The notes under the pieces were generated by a model. It did not search any database, was not told the DNA's origin, and saw only the letters and a list, made by a program, of their open reading frames with translations. This document shows, piece after piece, positions 33,131 to 41,079 of a stretch of DNA of 43,434 nt (position 1 is its first letter; the number at the start of each line of letters is the position of its first letter). The stretch comes from an uncultured Granulosicoccaceae bacterium. GTDB taxonomy: Bacteria > Pseudomonadota > Gammaproteobacteria > Granulosicoccales > Granulosicoccaceae. The position numbers were made by a program, and so were the translations under genes. The stretch spans positions 1 to 43,434 of the forward strand of contig CALKXD010000025.1 in the NCBI GenBank assembly GCA_938003855.1. The letters run 5' to 3'.

Positions 33131-33877
33131 TTACCCTTTACTGTTTTGCGGTAGGTTGCGCTCGAACAGGGCAAACACTTTTGCCCAGCTGGTTTCGGAG
33201 GCCAGCGCGTTGTAGGCAGCGCGTTCCAGAAAGCAGTAACCGTGATCGGCGTTTTCAAAGACGTCGACTTTAAAATGCGCGCCGCAGGCTTCTAAGGCGT
33301 CGAGCAGTGTTTCGACGTAGTCTTTGGGTGTGTAGCTGTCGAGTGCGCCAAAGCCGTAGTAAAGTTCGGCTTTAATGGGGGCCAGGTGCAGGTGCGGGGA
33401 GTCGTCGTCTTCAGTGACCAGTCGTGTGCCGTACAGAGATGCCGCACAGGCGATACGATCCGGAAAACGGGCTGCGGTGGTGGTGACAAAGCGACCGCTC
33501 ATGCAATAACCGATGGTGCCGATGTGATCGGCAAGTACTTCGGCACGACCGTCCAGATAGCCGATGATACCGGCGGTGTCCTGGTTGATGTCTTCGTCGG
33601 TGAGGCCGCGATAGGCCGACAGGATAACCGTGGTCATAGCGTCAGTACGGCGCGCGGTATCGAAGCGCAGAGTGCCATAGCGATGGTATAGATCGGGCAC
33701 TATGCACGCATAGCCCTGCTTGGCGATGCGTCGAGCCATATTGTGCAGCTCTTCGCGAATGCCCGGGGCGTCCATGTAAAAGATGATCGGTGCCCACTTC
33801 TGCTGTAGGTCCGGGACCACGTAGAAGCATGGAATCGTCCCGTGGCCGCTGCTGACATCGACGAATTGCTCGTGCAT
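33131..33877 (-). CDS. Dienelactone hydrolase family protein
   Basis: 248 aa alpha/beta hydrolase, cytoplasmic. Core: IIFYMDAPGIREELHNMARRIA, the nucleophile loop GTIGYCMSGRF with Cys-Met (Cys as nucleophile, as in dienelactone hydrolase), and the late ENADHGYCF with the catalytic His. Asp should lie in the YGFGALDSYTP loop. Acts on cyclic esters, lactones or other carboxylesters; substrate not known. Divergent from the + strand gene at 34024, with about 150 bases between. Confidence 0.93.
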   Translation of the reverse strand: MHEQFVDVSSGHGTIPCFYVVPDLQQKWAPIIFYMDAPGIREELHNMARRIAKQGYACIVPDLYHRYGTLRFDTARRTDAMTTVILSAYRGLTDEDINQDTAGIIGYLDGRAEVLADHIGTIGYCMSGRFVTTTAARFPDRIACAASLYGTRLVTEDDDSPHLHLAPIKAELYYGFGALDSYTPKDYVETLLDALEACGAHFKVDVFENADHGYCFLERAAYNALASETSWAKVFALFERNLPQNSKG

Positions 33878-34023
33878 GGTAGTCTCTGTGTTGTACTGTT
33901 GATAATCAGGTGTGAGGATGTCGCTGTGCCAGTTGTGCTCAGTGTTACGGTCTATTGTATGTCAATCCAGAATAGCTTTGATATGAGAATTTTCTCCGGT
34001 ATCGATCAGCAGAGACCGTCGAT

Positions 34024-34851
34024 ATGGGCGTCCGGCCGGACAGTAGCGCCAAGTGGGGTGTTGCGGTGAGGCTGGTGGCGTGGAATATCAGAGCCGGTGG
34101 TGGTGTCAGAGCAGAGGGGATTGTGGATCAGCTGATCACCTGGGCCCCCGATGTAATAGCGCTGTCAGAGTTCCGCGGCACTGAGCCCAGTGTCTCTATT
34201 GCGCGTGAGTTAAACCAAGCCGGGTTCTGTCACCAGCGCAGCACTGCAGACCCCGCAGCCCCCGCCGTAAATGCGTTGCTGATCGCCTCGCGCTATCCGT
34301 TGCGCGTTGTGTCATTACGGCGAGCGCCGGTTGAGCCGCGCCGCTGGCTGCACGTGATTGTCAATGGCCCGCTGCCAATGGCAGTGATGGCAATCCATAT
34401 TCCCAATCGGGTGACTGGAGCCAAGTATCCGTTTATGAATTCGGTGATGGACGTGGTTACCCACTGGCGTGGTCCACCGGCAGTTATCATGGGGGACACC
34501 AACTCCGGTCACATTGGCCTTGACGAAGAATCCCCCGCGTTCAACAGCACTGAGGATCTCTGGTTACAGCAAATGAACCAGCGGCGCTGGCGCGATGTAT
34601 TCCGTATGCTGTATCCCGATAAACCAGAGTACACCTGGTACTCCCCGAATGGTCGCAACGGGTTTCGGCTCGATCAGATGTATCTGCACCCGGCGCTCGC
34701 CTGCAAAGTCCATCGCTTTCGTCATCAGTGGGGTGGCCATGCTTTGCGTGACAATGAAACGGTTAATCGTGCATCGCAACTGGCAGCCGGTGAACGGCTT
34801 GAAATACTCAGTGATCATGCCGCCATGATTCTCGATCTTTGGCTGCCGTGA
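34024..34851 (+). CDS. Endonuclease/exonuclease/phosphatase-family protein
   Basis: About 262-275 aa. The EEP fold shows in LVAWNIRAGGG (Asn), IALSEFRG (Glu for the metal), VMAIHIPN, VIMGDTNSG (the conserved D-x-N) and ILSDHAAM (the final Asp-His). Substrate could be DNA, phospholipid or inositol phosphate; members of this branch are often DNA-repair or phosphodiesterase-type. Start uncertain: ATG 34024 or GTG 34066, which has AGTGGGG close upstream and begins at the first strand. No signal peptide. Confidence 0.9.
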   Translation: MGVRPDSSAKWGVAVRLVAWNIRAGGGVRAEGIVDQLITWAPDVIALSEFRGTEPSVSIARELNQAGFCHQRSTADPAAPAVNALLIASRYPLRVVSLRRAPVEPRRWLHVIVNGPLPMAVMAIHIPNRVTGAKYPFMNSVMDVVTHWRGPPAVIMGDTNSGHIGLDEESPAFNSTEDLWLQQMNQRRWRDVFRMLYPDKPEYTWYSPNGRNGFRLDQMYLHPALACKVHRFRHQWGGHALRDNETVNRASQLAAGERLEILSDHAAMILDLWLP

Positions 34852-34954
34852 TGCGTCAGCGTTTGCCGTCGCCATTGCGGTGCTTGTTTATTGTCGCCGT
34901 GCGGGTAACCATACAGAGGAACGCCGCCTATCGCGGTTGAACAGGAGACCTGCA

Positions 34955-35518
34955 ATGATCTGGTTGTTACTTGGAGTACTGCTGTGGAGTGTTGCGCACT
35001 TTGTCCCGGTGCTGGCACGACCTTTTCGTGAAACGCTCATCAGTAATCTGGGTGCGGGACCTTATCGTGGTGTGTTCTCGCTGGTGATCGTTTTCTCCAT
35101 GGCACTGATTGTGACTGGATGGCGGTCGGTGCCTGAAACCCTGATCTACCAACTGCCCGGTTGGAGCCGGCCGGTGGGTATCCTGCTGATGCTGGTGGCC
35201 TTTGTGTTGTTTGCGGCTTCGAGCGGTAAGTCGATTATCAAGCAGTTTATCCGTCATCCAATGCTGACCGGTGTGGTGGTCTGGTCAATCAGCCACTTGC
35301 TGAACAATGGCACTGGCAGGGCACTAGTGCTGTTTGGTGGCCTGGGTGTGTGGGCTGTGGTGCAGATGGTTCTGACTAATCGCCGGGATGGTGCGTATCA
35401 GAAGCCGGCCGTACCGGTGTTGGCCCGGGAAATTAAAATTTGGGGGATCGCCGTTGTTGTGTTTGTCGCAGTGATGTTTCTGCATCCGTACTTTGCCGGT
35501 GTCAGGGTGGTCCCGTAG
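34955..35518 (+). CDS. NnrU-family membrane protein
   Basis: 187 aa with about five hydrophobic helices. ATG 34955 after a good AGGAG. Family features: LLGVLLWSVAHFVPVLAR, IRHPMLTGVVVWSISHLL with the invariant His (RHPM), and GRALVLFGG. NnrU was named from a denitrification context; the domain is widespread and related to isoprenylcysteine methyltransferase-like membrane enzymes, but no denitrification gene is near. Follows the EEP gene by about 100 bases. Confidence 0.93.
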   Translation: MIWLLLGVLLWSVAHFVPVLARPFRETLISNLGAGPYRGVFSLVIVFSMALIVTGWRSVPETLIYQLPGWSRPVGILLMLVAFVLFAASSGKSIIKQFIRHPMLTGVVVWSISHLLNNGTGRALVLFGGLGVWAVVQMVLTNRRDGAYQKPAVPVLAREIKIWGIAVVVFVAVMFLHPYFAGVRVVP

Positions 35519-35574
35519 CGGTTGGTAATAGCCGGTGTGTTTTAAATCAATTTTTAGACAGGTTTAATTTATCT

Positions 35575-36474
35575 ATGCCCGTGAAAACAGTTGAGGCTGG
35601 AGTACTAAATGTTGCGTATTACGAATCCGGCCCCGACGACGGCGACGTCGTTATTCTACTTCATGGATTTCCCTACGATATCCATGCCTATGATCAGGTG
35701 GCAAAATCGCTGGCAGCATCCGGCTACCGCTGCATTGTGCCGTTTTTGCGAGGCTATGGCGCCACGGAATTTCTATCATCGCAAACGGTGCGGTCAGGCC
35801 AGCAGGCGGCTATTGGCTATGACTTACTGGCACTGATGGATGCACTGAATATTCCGCAAGCGCTGTTGGGTGGCTATGACTGGGGTGGCAGAGCGGCGTG
35901 TATTGTGGCCGCTCTTTGGCCGCATCGAGTACAGGGCCTGGTCAGTTGCGGGCAGGGCTATAATATTCAACATATTTCTACAGCGAGCCAGCCTGTGAGC
36001 CCTGAAGAAGAGCATCGCTACTGGTATCAGTATTACTTTCATACCGAGCGCGGCCGCGAGGGATTGCGAAAAAACCGCTATGCGCTGTGTCAGTACATCT
36101 GGTCGTTGTGGTCGCCGCAGTGGAAGTTCGACGAAGCGACTTATTATCAATCATCAGTAGCTTTCGAGAACCCGGATTTTGTTGATGTTGTCGTGCATTC
36201 TTATCGGCATCGGTTTGGCGGTATCAGCGGCGATCCCGCGTTGGATGCGATAGAAGCCCGTCTGGCTGATCAGCCTGTTATTTCTGTGCCTACCGTGGTT
36301 TTGCAGGGCGAGGCCGATGGCGTGGATCCGGCCATCGATGCAGATAATGACGCCGCTAAATTCAAAGCATTTTATGATAGATGGCAACTGCCTGCGGTTG
36401 GTCATAATGTCCCGCAGGAAGATCCGGATAGCTTTGTCAGGGCGGTGCTCAAGGTCGCGGCAAATGGTGGCTGA
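35575..36474 (+). CDS. Alpha/beta hydrolase, epoxide hydrolase or haloalkane dehalogenase type
   Basis: 299 aa from ATG 35575 (MPVKTVEAGVLNVAYYESG). The oxyanion HGFPYDIHAYD, the nucleophile GGYDWGGRAA (Asp nucleophile in GxDxG, as in epoxide hydrolases and dehalogenases, not the usual Ser), the acid in LQGEADGVDP and the final His in VGHNVPQEDPDS are all present. An Asp nucleophile suggests hydrolysis of an epoxide or C-halogen bond. The ribosome site is weak. Alone or with the gene before it (57 bases). Confidence 0.92.
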   Translation: MPVKTVEAGVLNVAYYESGPDDGDVVILLHGFPYDIHAYDQVAKSLAASGYRCIVPFLRGYGATEFLSSQTVRSGQQAAIGYDLLALMDALNIPQALLGGYDWGGRAACIVAALWPHRVQGLVSCGQGYNIQHISTASQPVSPEEEHRYWYQYYFHTERGREGLRKNRYALCQYIWSLWSPQWKFDEATYYQSSVAFENPDFVDVVVHSYRHRFGGISGDPALDAIEARLADQPVISVPTVVLQGEADGVDPAIDADNDAAKFKAFYDRWQLPAVGHNVPQEDPDSFVRAVLKVAANGG

Positions 36475-36542
36475 CAGACGGTATTGTTTTGCGGTCTTTG
36501 GTGTCGGAGTACCAGTGCCGGCTTACGCGGTTAAATAATCGG

Positions 36543-37451
36543 ATGATGACAATTTCCCGTGCGAGTTACTGCGTTGTGCTGCTGTTTCTGATTAGCAGCG
36601 TGCTTGCCGCCTGCAAATCAAAGCACGAGGTGTCCGCAGAGTCACTAGACCGGTCGCACCCTATTGATGCGATTCGCTTTGCCAGCTTTAATATTCACTA
36701 TATTGCAGCGGGTCAGAAAAAGCTCGACTGGGATAATCGCAAACATGCGGTTGTGAAATCACTGCGGGAGATCGACGCCGATATTATTGCCTTTCAAGAG
36801 ATGGAAACGTTTGCCGGTGGCAGCTTCAACCGGGAGAACAGGCAGCTTGACTGGATAACGCAGCATTTTTCGCAGTATCGGGCCGGGGCTTTTGGCGATG
36901 CAAGCGTCTACCCCGGGACGCAACCTATATTGTATCGACATGAGCGCTTTGAGCAGTTGGATCAGGGCTTTTTCTTTTTCTCCGACACCCCGGAAGTAAT
37001 CTACTCGAGAACCTTCAATGGCAGTTGGCCGGCCTTTTGTTCGTGGAGTTTGCTAAAAGACAAGCAAACGGGCGAATCATTTACCGTGTTTAATGTGCAC
37101 TTCGAATATAAAAGCATGAGTAACCGGTCGAAGTCGGCAAAGCTTGTGTCGCAGCGAATCAGGCCATTGGTGGCAAACGGTCAAACCGTTGTCTTGCTGG
37201 GCGATACCAATGCCCCCGGCTTTACCCCGACGATGCGAACCCTGAAAAACATACCGCTGCAGCTGGCACCATCAGCGGGCGCGACTTTTCATTTGAATCG
37301 AGGGTGGCATTTGATTCCGGCCATCGACCATGTACTGTACAGCGCGCCGTTCAGGCAACTTGGCCGCACGCGGCTGTGGCGTAACAACTATGACGGAGTC
37401 TGGCCGACAGATCACTACCCGGTAAGTGTCGATTTGATCGTTCCCCGGTAG
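36543..37451 (+). CDS. Lipoprotein with endonuclease/exonuclease/phosphatase domain
   Basis: 302 aa from one of two adjacent ATG (36543, 36546). Signal with lipobox LISSVLAACKSK. EEP core: FASFNIHYIAAG, IIAFQEMETF (Glu), FNVHFEYKS, VLLGDTNAPG, and WPTDHYPVSVDL (Asp-His). So it is a periplasmic or surface phosphodiesterase or nuclease with a lipid anchor. It lies 68 bases after the hydrolase; a weak ribosome site. It is the second EEP protein in the window, about 2.5 kb from the first and not a close copy. Confidence 0.92.
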   Translation: MMTISRASYCVVLLFLISSVLAACKSKHEVSAESLDRSHPIDAIRFASFNIHYIAAGQKKLDWDNRKHAVVKSLREIDADIIAFQEMETFAGGSFNRENRQLDWITQHFSQYRAGAFGDASVYPGTQPILYRHERFEQLDQGFFFFSDTPEVIYSRTFNGSWPAFCSWSLLKDKQTGESFTVFNVHFEYKSMSNRSKSAKLVSQRIRPLVANGQTVVLLGDTNAPGFTPTMRTLKNIPLQLAPSAGATFHLNRGWHLIPAIDHVLYSAPFRQLGRTRLWRNNYDGVWPTDHYPVSVDLIVPR

Positions 37452-37568
37452 CGGATGGCTGCGGGTGTGACTGGCAGCGCTGGATGAGTTAAACTTTTGA
37501 GTCGCTGTTTTTGCTCCGGCCTACGGCGTCTCAAATGATTGCGCATTGCGACCCGGCACGAGGAAAAT

Positions 37569-38456
37569 ATGTCTAAAATTCATATCCAGTTTACGTTGTT
37601 CTCGGCATTTTATACGCCGTTGATCTCTACCATGTCGGGTGGTTTTTTAAAGCAGGAAGGACTTGACTTCGAATGGTCGGTAGCGGCACCGGGGACATCA
37701 GCGGTTGAGGCCATTGAAAACGGCACCGCACAGGTTATTCAGTCAGCGCCCAGTCAGGGATTCAATTCCCTGAAAAAAGGTCGGCAGCCGGTGGCGGTTC
37801 ACTTCGCGCAGGTCAACGAAATGGATGGTTTTTTTATCACCGGCCGTGAACCGGATCCTGCCTTTGACTGGCGCAAGCTTGAGGGTGCCGAGGTGGTGAT
37901 GTTCAAGGCGGGTCAGCCCAATGCCATGTTTCGCTACGCCTGCCACAAAGCGGCAATCGACTACAACAAAATTATTGCCATTACCCCCGGTGGTGCGGAT
38001 GCGATTGATGCAGCGTTTCGCGAAGGGCAGGGGCAATACGTACAGCAGCAGGGACCCTACCCGCAACAGCTTGAACTGGACAACAGCGGTACTATCGTCG
38101 CGCAGGTGGGGCCGCAAATTGGTCCCAATGCGTTTTCCAGTCTGGCGGCCAGCCGCGAGTGGCTGGCAACTGACGAGGCCGTGGCGTTTACCCGGGCTTA
38201 CGCCAAAACGCGCCGGTATCTCAATGAGGTCAGTGCGGCGGAGATTGCCTCTGCCCAGGCAGCGTATTTTCCCGATACCGATCCCAAAGCGCTGGAGCAA
38301 TGCATCGATACCTACCAGAAACTGGGCTGCTGGACGCCACACGTGGAGATCACTGAGCAGGCTTTTGAAGTAATACTGGATATTTTCCAGCATACTGGTT
38401 CGATTACTGAGCGCTATGGCTATGATCAGGTGTGTGCTAAACCACCGGGTCTATAG
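37569..38456 (+). CDS. NMT1/SsuA-like substrate-binding protein without signal peptide
   Basis: 295 aa. Sequence MSKIHIQFTLFSAFYTPLIS begins directly with the first domain strand; GFLKQEGLDFEWSVAAPGTSAV and IQSAPSQGFNSLKKG follow the NMT1/SsuA/ThiY fold. ATG 37569 has GAGGAAA ahead of it. There is no signal peptide or lipobox, and no ABC ATPase or permease next to it, so it is either a cytoplasmic enzyme-like relative (THI5/NMT1 type) or an orphan binding protein. Substrate unknown. Confidence 0.87.
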   Translation: MSKIHIQFTLFSAFYTPLISTMSGGFLKQEGLDFEWSVAAPGTSAVEAIENGTAQVIQSAPSQGFNSLKKGRQPVAVHFAQVNEMDGFFITGREPDPAFDWRKLEGAEVVMFKAGQPNAMFRYACHKAAIDYNKIIAITPGGADAIDAAFREGQGQYVQQQGPYPQQLELDNSGTIVAQVGPQIGPNAFSSLAASREWLATDEAVAFTRAYAKTRRYLNEVSAAEIASAQAAYFPDTDPKALEQCIDTYQKLGCWTPHVEITEQAFEVILDIFQHTGSITERYGYDQVCAKPPGL

Positions 38457-38478
38457 AAACGGCTGAGATGCCTGTCGG

Positions 38479-39312
38479 TTAGTGAGTCATCGCATAGATC
38501 AGGTAATTTATGCCAAAGCGATAGGCCAGTGTTGTCATCGCCAGCGGGTACACCGGATCATCGGCGTGCTCCCAGGCATCTCCCATATCCATATTAAAGT
38601 TGATCGCCACCATCAGGCGATCATTAGCGTCGTAGATGCCACGCCATCGTGGTGGCGTATGTGGCATGTGTACTTGCATGCCTTCACCGCTCTGGTACAA
38701 ATGACGGCGGCCGGGTATCTGCGTGCGCTGTTCCAGATCAAACAAGACATGCAGCAGCTCGTCACCGGCGGGGATATCGACGATCTCATACTCGTGTAAT
38801 ACTTCGTCGAGCACGTCTGTAAAGATGGCCCACTGCTGCGGACCGTGGAAATCATCGACCACCATAAAACCACCGCGCAAGAGGTACTCGCGCAACTGTT
38901 TTTTTTCGGTGCTGTTTAGCTGCCAGCGCCCCACTTGCTGGACCAACAGCCAGGGGAAGTCAAACAGTGCTTGATCGCCGAGGCGGATATGCCGGCTGTC
39001 GGGCGCGATATCGATACTGGTATAGCGCATCACTCCGCTGGTGAAATGCTGTTCTGCCTCCGGCCAGTCTATCGCCCACCACGGGCGGCCCGGTCCCCAG
39101 CTACTGAGCATGTTGGTATCGAAGATCAACCGGGCGATCTCGAGTTCGTTGCGGGGCGGTGCTGATGTGTCGGTGTTTTGCGCGAAGCCGGTGGTGTGAA
39201 AAAGCACCAGTAACAGCAACAGTCTGACGCCGTTCGGCAGTTGCCTGCGATATCGCCGCAGAACCCTGCTGTGGCGGTCTGCGCTATCCGCACCGTGTGA
39301 ATCGGGTGTCAT
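38479..39312 (-). CDS. DUF4159-domain exported protein
   Basis: 277 aa from ATG 39312 (a frame up to 39393 is open but its start is poor). A signal or anchor near residues 29-45 (VRLLLLLVLFHTTGFAQ) leads to the domain ARLIFDTNM, ARLIF/WWAIDWPEAEQHF and MRYTSIDI. The DUF4159 core continues with LREYLLRGGFMVVDDFHGP and YPLAMTTLAYRFGINYLIYAM. The domain resembles a glutamine-amidotransferase-like Rossmann fold; members often stand with MoxR and BatA genes, absent here. Convergent with the binding protein gene 23 bases away. Confidence 0.9.
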   Translation of the reverse strand: MTPDSHGADSADRHSRVLRRYRRQLPNGVRLLLLLVLFHTTGFAQNTDTSAPPRNELEIARLIFDTNMLSSWGPGRPWWAIDWPEAEQHFTSGVMRYTSIDIAPDSRHIRLGDQALFDFPWLLVQQVGRWQLNSTEKKQLREYLLRGGFMVVDDFHGPQQWAIFTDVLDEVLHEYEIVDIPAGDELLHVLFDLEQRTQIPGRRHLYQSGEGMQVHMPHTPPRWRGIYDANDRLMVAINFNMDMGDAWEHADDPVYPLAMTTLAYRFGINYLIYAMTH

Positions 39313-39450
39313 GCCCCCAGAGTAAAGGAAACCGGCTGCCCGAGCCATAGCGGCGCTGACTGAACTGTATAAGCGCACGTCCGGCCGGCACACGTGCTGC
39401 CCGGGGTGCTAAGCTGTGCAGGGGTTCGACGACCACACAAAAAAACCACT

Positions 39451-40209
39451 ATGCAACCAACTTTTGACTTAAGCGGTAAGCGGGTACTTGTCACTGGCGG
39501 GGCTTCCGGCATCGGCCTGGCGACAGTGAGGGCGTTTGCGGCCAATGGCGCTGCCGTTGCGATCAATGATCTGCCGGGTGACCGTCTGGATGCGGCGGTG
39601 GACGAGTGTAAATCCAAAGGCTACACGGTGTTCAATGTGGCCGCAGATCTGGCTGATGCGGATGGTGTTGACGCGATGGTCGGCAATGCAGTCAGACACC
39701 TGAACGGGCTGGATTATCTGATCAATAATGCAGGCACACCGGCGACAACAACACCGATACCGGCGGCCGATTTCAATCGGCAGACAGAAGCGCTGTGGAG
39801 CACGCTTCTGAGTGTGAATTTGCTGGGGCCGTATCGGTGTACCAAAGCGGCATCAAAAGCGTTGCTTGATTCGGGCGGGGCGATTGTTAATACCGCTTCG
39901 GTGTCGGCTTTTGGCGGCGGCGGATCCAGCTCACCGTACTGTGCTACCAAGGCTGCGCTGCTGGCGCTGACCAGAGAGTGGGCCCGGGCGCTGGCACCGG
40001 CAGTGCGAGTCAATGCTATAGCTCCGGGTCTTGTCGACTCTGACTGGATGTGTCGCTTCGAGGAGACAGAGTTTGATATCGCCGCCTCGGTGCCACTACA
40101 GAGACAGGGGCTGGCGCAGGAGTATGCGGGGACTATTGTATTTCTTGCAGCCGGTGCAACCTACATGACCGGTCAGACGGTCATCGTGGACGGCGGTCTG
40201 CTGGCATGA
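39451..40209 (+). CDS. Short-chain dehydrogenase/reductase (SDR)
   Basis: 252 aa classical SDR from ATG 39451. NAD(P) motif VTGGASGIGLATV (TGxxxGIG), NNAG, the catalytic Ser in TASVSAF, Tyr and Lys in YCATKAA (YxxxK), then VNAIAPGLV and the end VIVDGG. INDL after the second strand suggests preference for NAD over NADP, but this is soft. Substrate unknown. It is divergent from the DUF4159 gene. It ends before the terminator shared with the next gene. Confidence 0.94.
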   Translation: MQPTFDLSGKRVLVTGGASGIGLATVRAFAANGAAVAINDLPGDRLDAAVDECKSKGYTVFNVAADLADADGVDAMVGNAVRHLNGLDYLINNAGTPATTTPIPAADFNRQTEALWSTLLSVNLLGPYRCTKAASKALLDSGGAIVNTASVSAFGGGGSSSPYCATKAALLALTREWARALAPAVRVNAIAPGLVDSDWMCRFEETEFDIAASVPLQRQGLAQEYAGTIVFLAAGATYMTGQTVIVDGGLLA

Positions 40210-40232
40210 GCAAGCGCCCATGCCGTCGCGTT

Positions 40233-40262
40233 AAAAAAAGGGGCAACACAGTCATTTGCCCC
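40233..40262 (-). terminator. Terminator of the - strand SDR gene
   Basis: Read on the - strand, GGGGCAA and TTGCCCC pair across a nine-base loop and are followed by seven T. It lies about ten bases after the stop codon of the gene at 40272-41018. The weaker + strand side could also help to stop the opposing SDR gene. Confidence 0.88.
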
Positions 40263-40271
40263 CGAAAATAG

Positions 40272-41018
40272 TCAGGAGAACAACGTGCCCCCGTTGATAT
40301 CGACGTTAGTGCCAGTCACAAAAGCCGCTTCATCGCTGGCCAGATAAAAACACAGATTGGCAACATCTTCAGAGGTGCCTTCGCGTTTTAGTGGCGTGAT
40401 GTTGGCCACGTGAGTACGTACTTCAGGTTTGGTAAACACATTGTGGAAGTCGGTGTCGATCATTCCGGGGCATACCGAGTTCACTCGAATGCCGGGGGAC
40501 AGCTCTTTGGCGAGGCCGCGAGTCATCGTCATGACTGCACCTTTGGACGCCGCGTAAGCAACTGCGCCAGGCCCGCCGCCATCACGACCTGCCTGCGATG
40601 CGGTGACCACGATAGAGCCGCTCTCATTCATGTGTGGAACAGCTGCTCGAACCACATATAGAAACGATGTGGCATTGAGGTTCATTACAGCATGCCAGTG
40701 CTCAGAGGTTAATTCGGGAAGTGTTTTACGTGCAACCAGACCCCCGGTGATGTGCATGACCGAATCGATCTTGCCGTAGGTATCAACCGTTTGCTTGATG
40801 AGCGCGGCGACATCGGCTTCGCTGGTCATATCGCCCTGCAGTGCGAAAGCTGACCCGCCGGCTGCGGTGATTTCTTTGACAGCAGACTCAGCACCGTCAC
40901 TGCTGCTGTGGTAGTTGATTGCCACGTTGGCGCCGCCTTGCGCACAGCGAATGGCGCAAGCCCGGCCGATATCACGGCCACCGCCTGTCACAATAACTGT
41001 CTTACCCGATAGGTTCAT
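40272..41018 (-). CDS. SDR reductase, possibly for uronate (DEH)
   Basis: 248 aa classical SDR. Motifs: VTGGGRDIGRACAIR (Gly-rich), the acid NYHSSSDG (likely NADP use, Tyr-His-Ser in place of an Asp), HITGGLVA for NNAG (changed), SQAGRDGGGPG, YAASKGA (YxxxK), VCPGMIDT and NGGTLFS end. NNAG being HITG is odd. The gene is 61 bases downstream of the lyase gene on the same strand; 4-deoxy-L-erythro-5-hexoseulose uronate reductase is an SDR of about this size, so reduction of the lyase product is a fair guess, but many other SDR roles fit. Confidence 0.88.
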   Translation of the reverse strand: MNLSGKTVIVTGGGRDIGRACAIRCAQGGANVAINYHSSSDGAESAVKEITAAGGSAFALQGDMTSEADVAALIKQTVDTYGKIDSVMHITGGLVARKTLPELTSEHWHAVMNLNATSFLYVVRAAVPHMNESGSIVVTASQAGRDGGGPGAVAYAASKGAVMTMTRGLAKELSPGIRVNSVCPGMIDTDFHNVFTKPEVRTHVANITPLKREGTSEDVANLCFYLASDEAAFVTGTNVDINGGTLFS

Positions 41019-41079
41019 GGATCACCTTTGTCTATAAATGTTTAAAGAATGCCGTGCTAACTACACTGCGGACAGCGAA

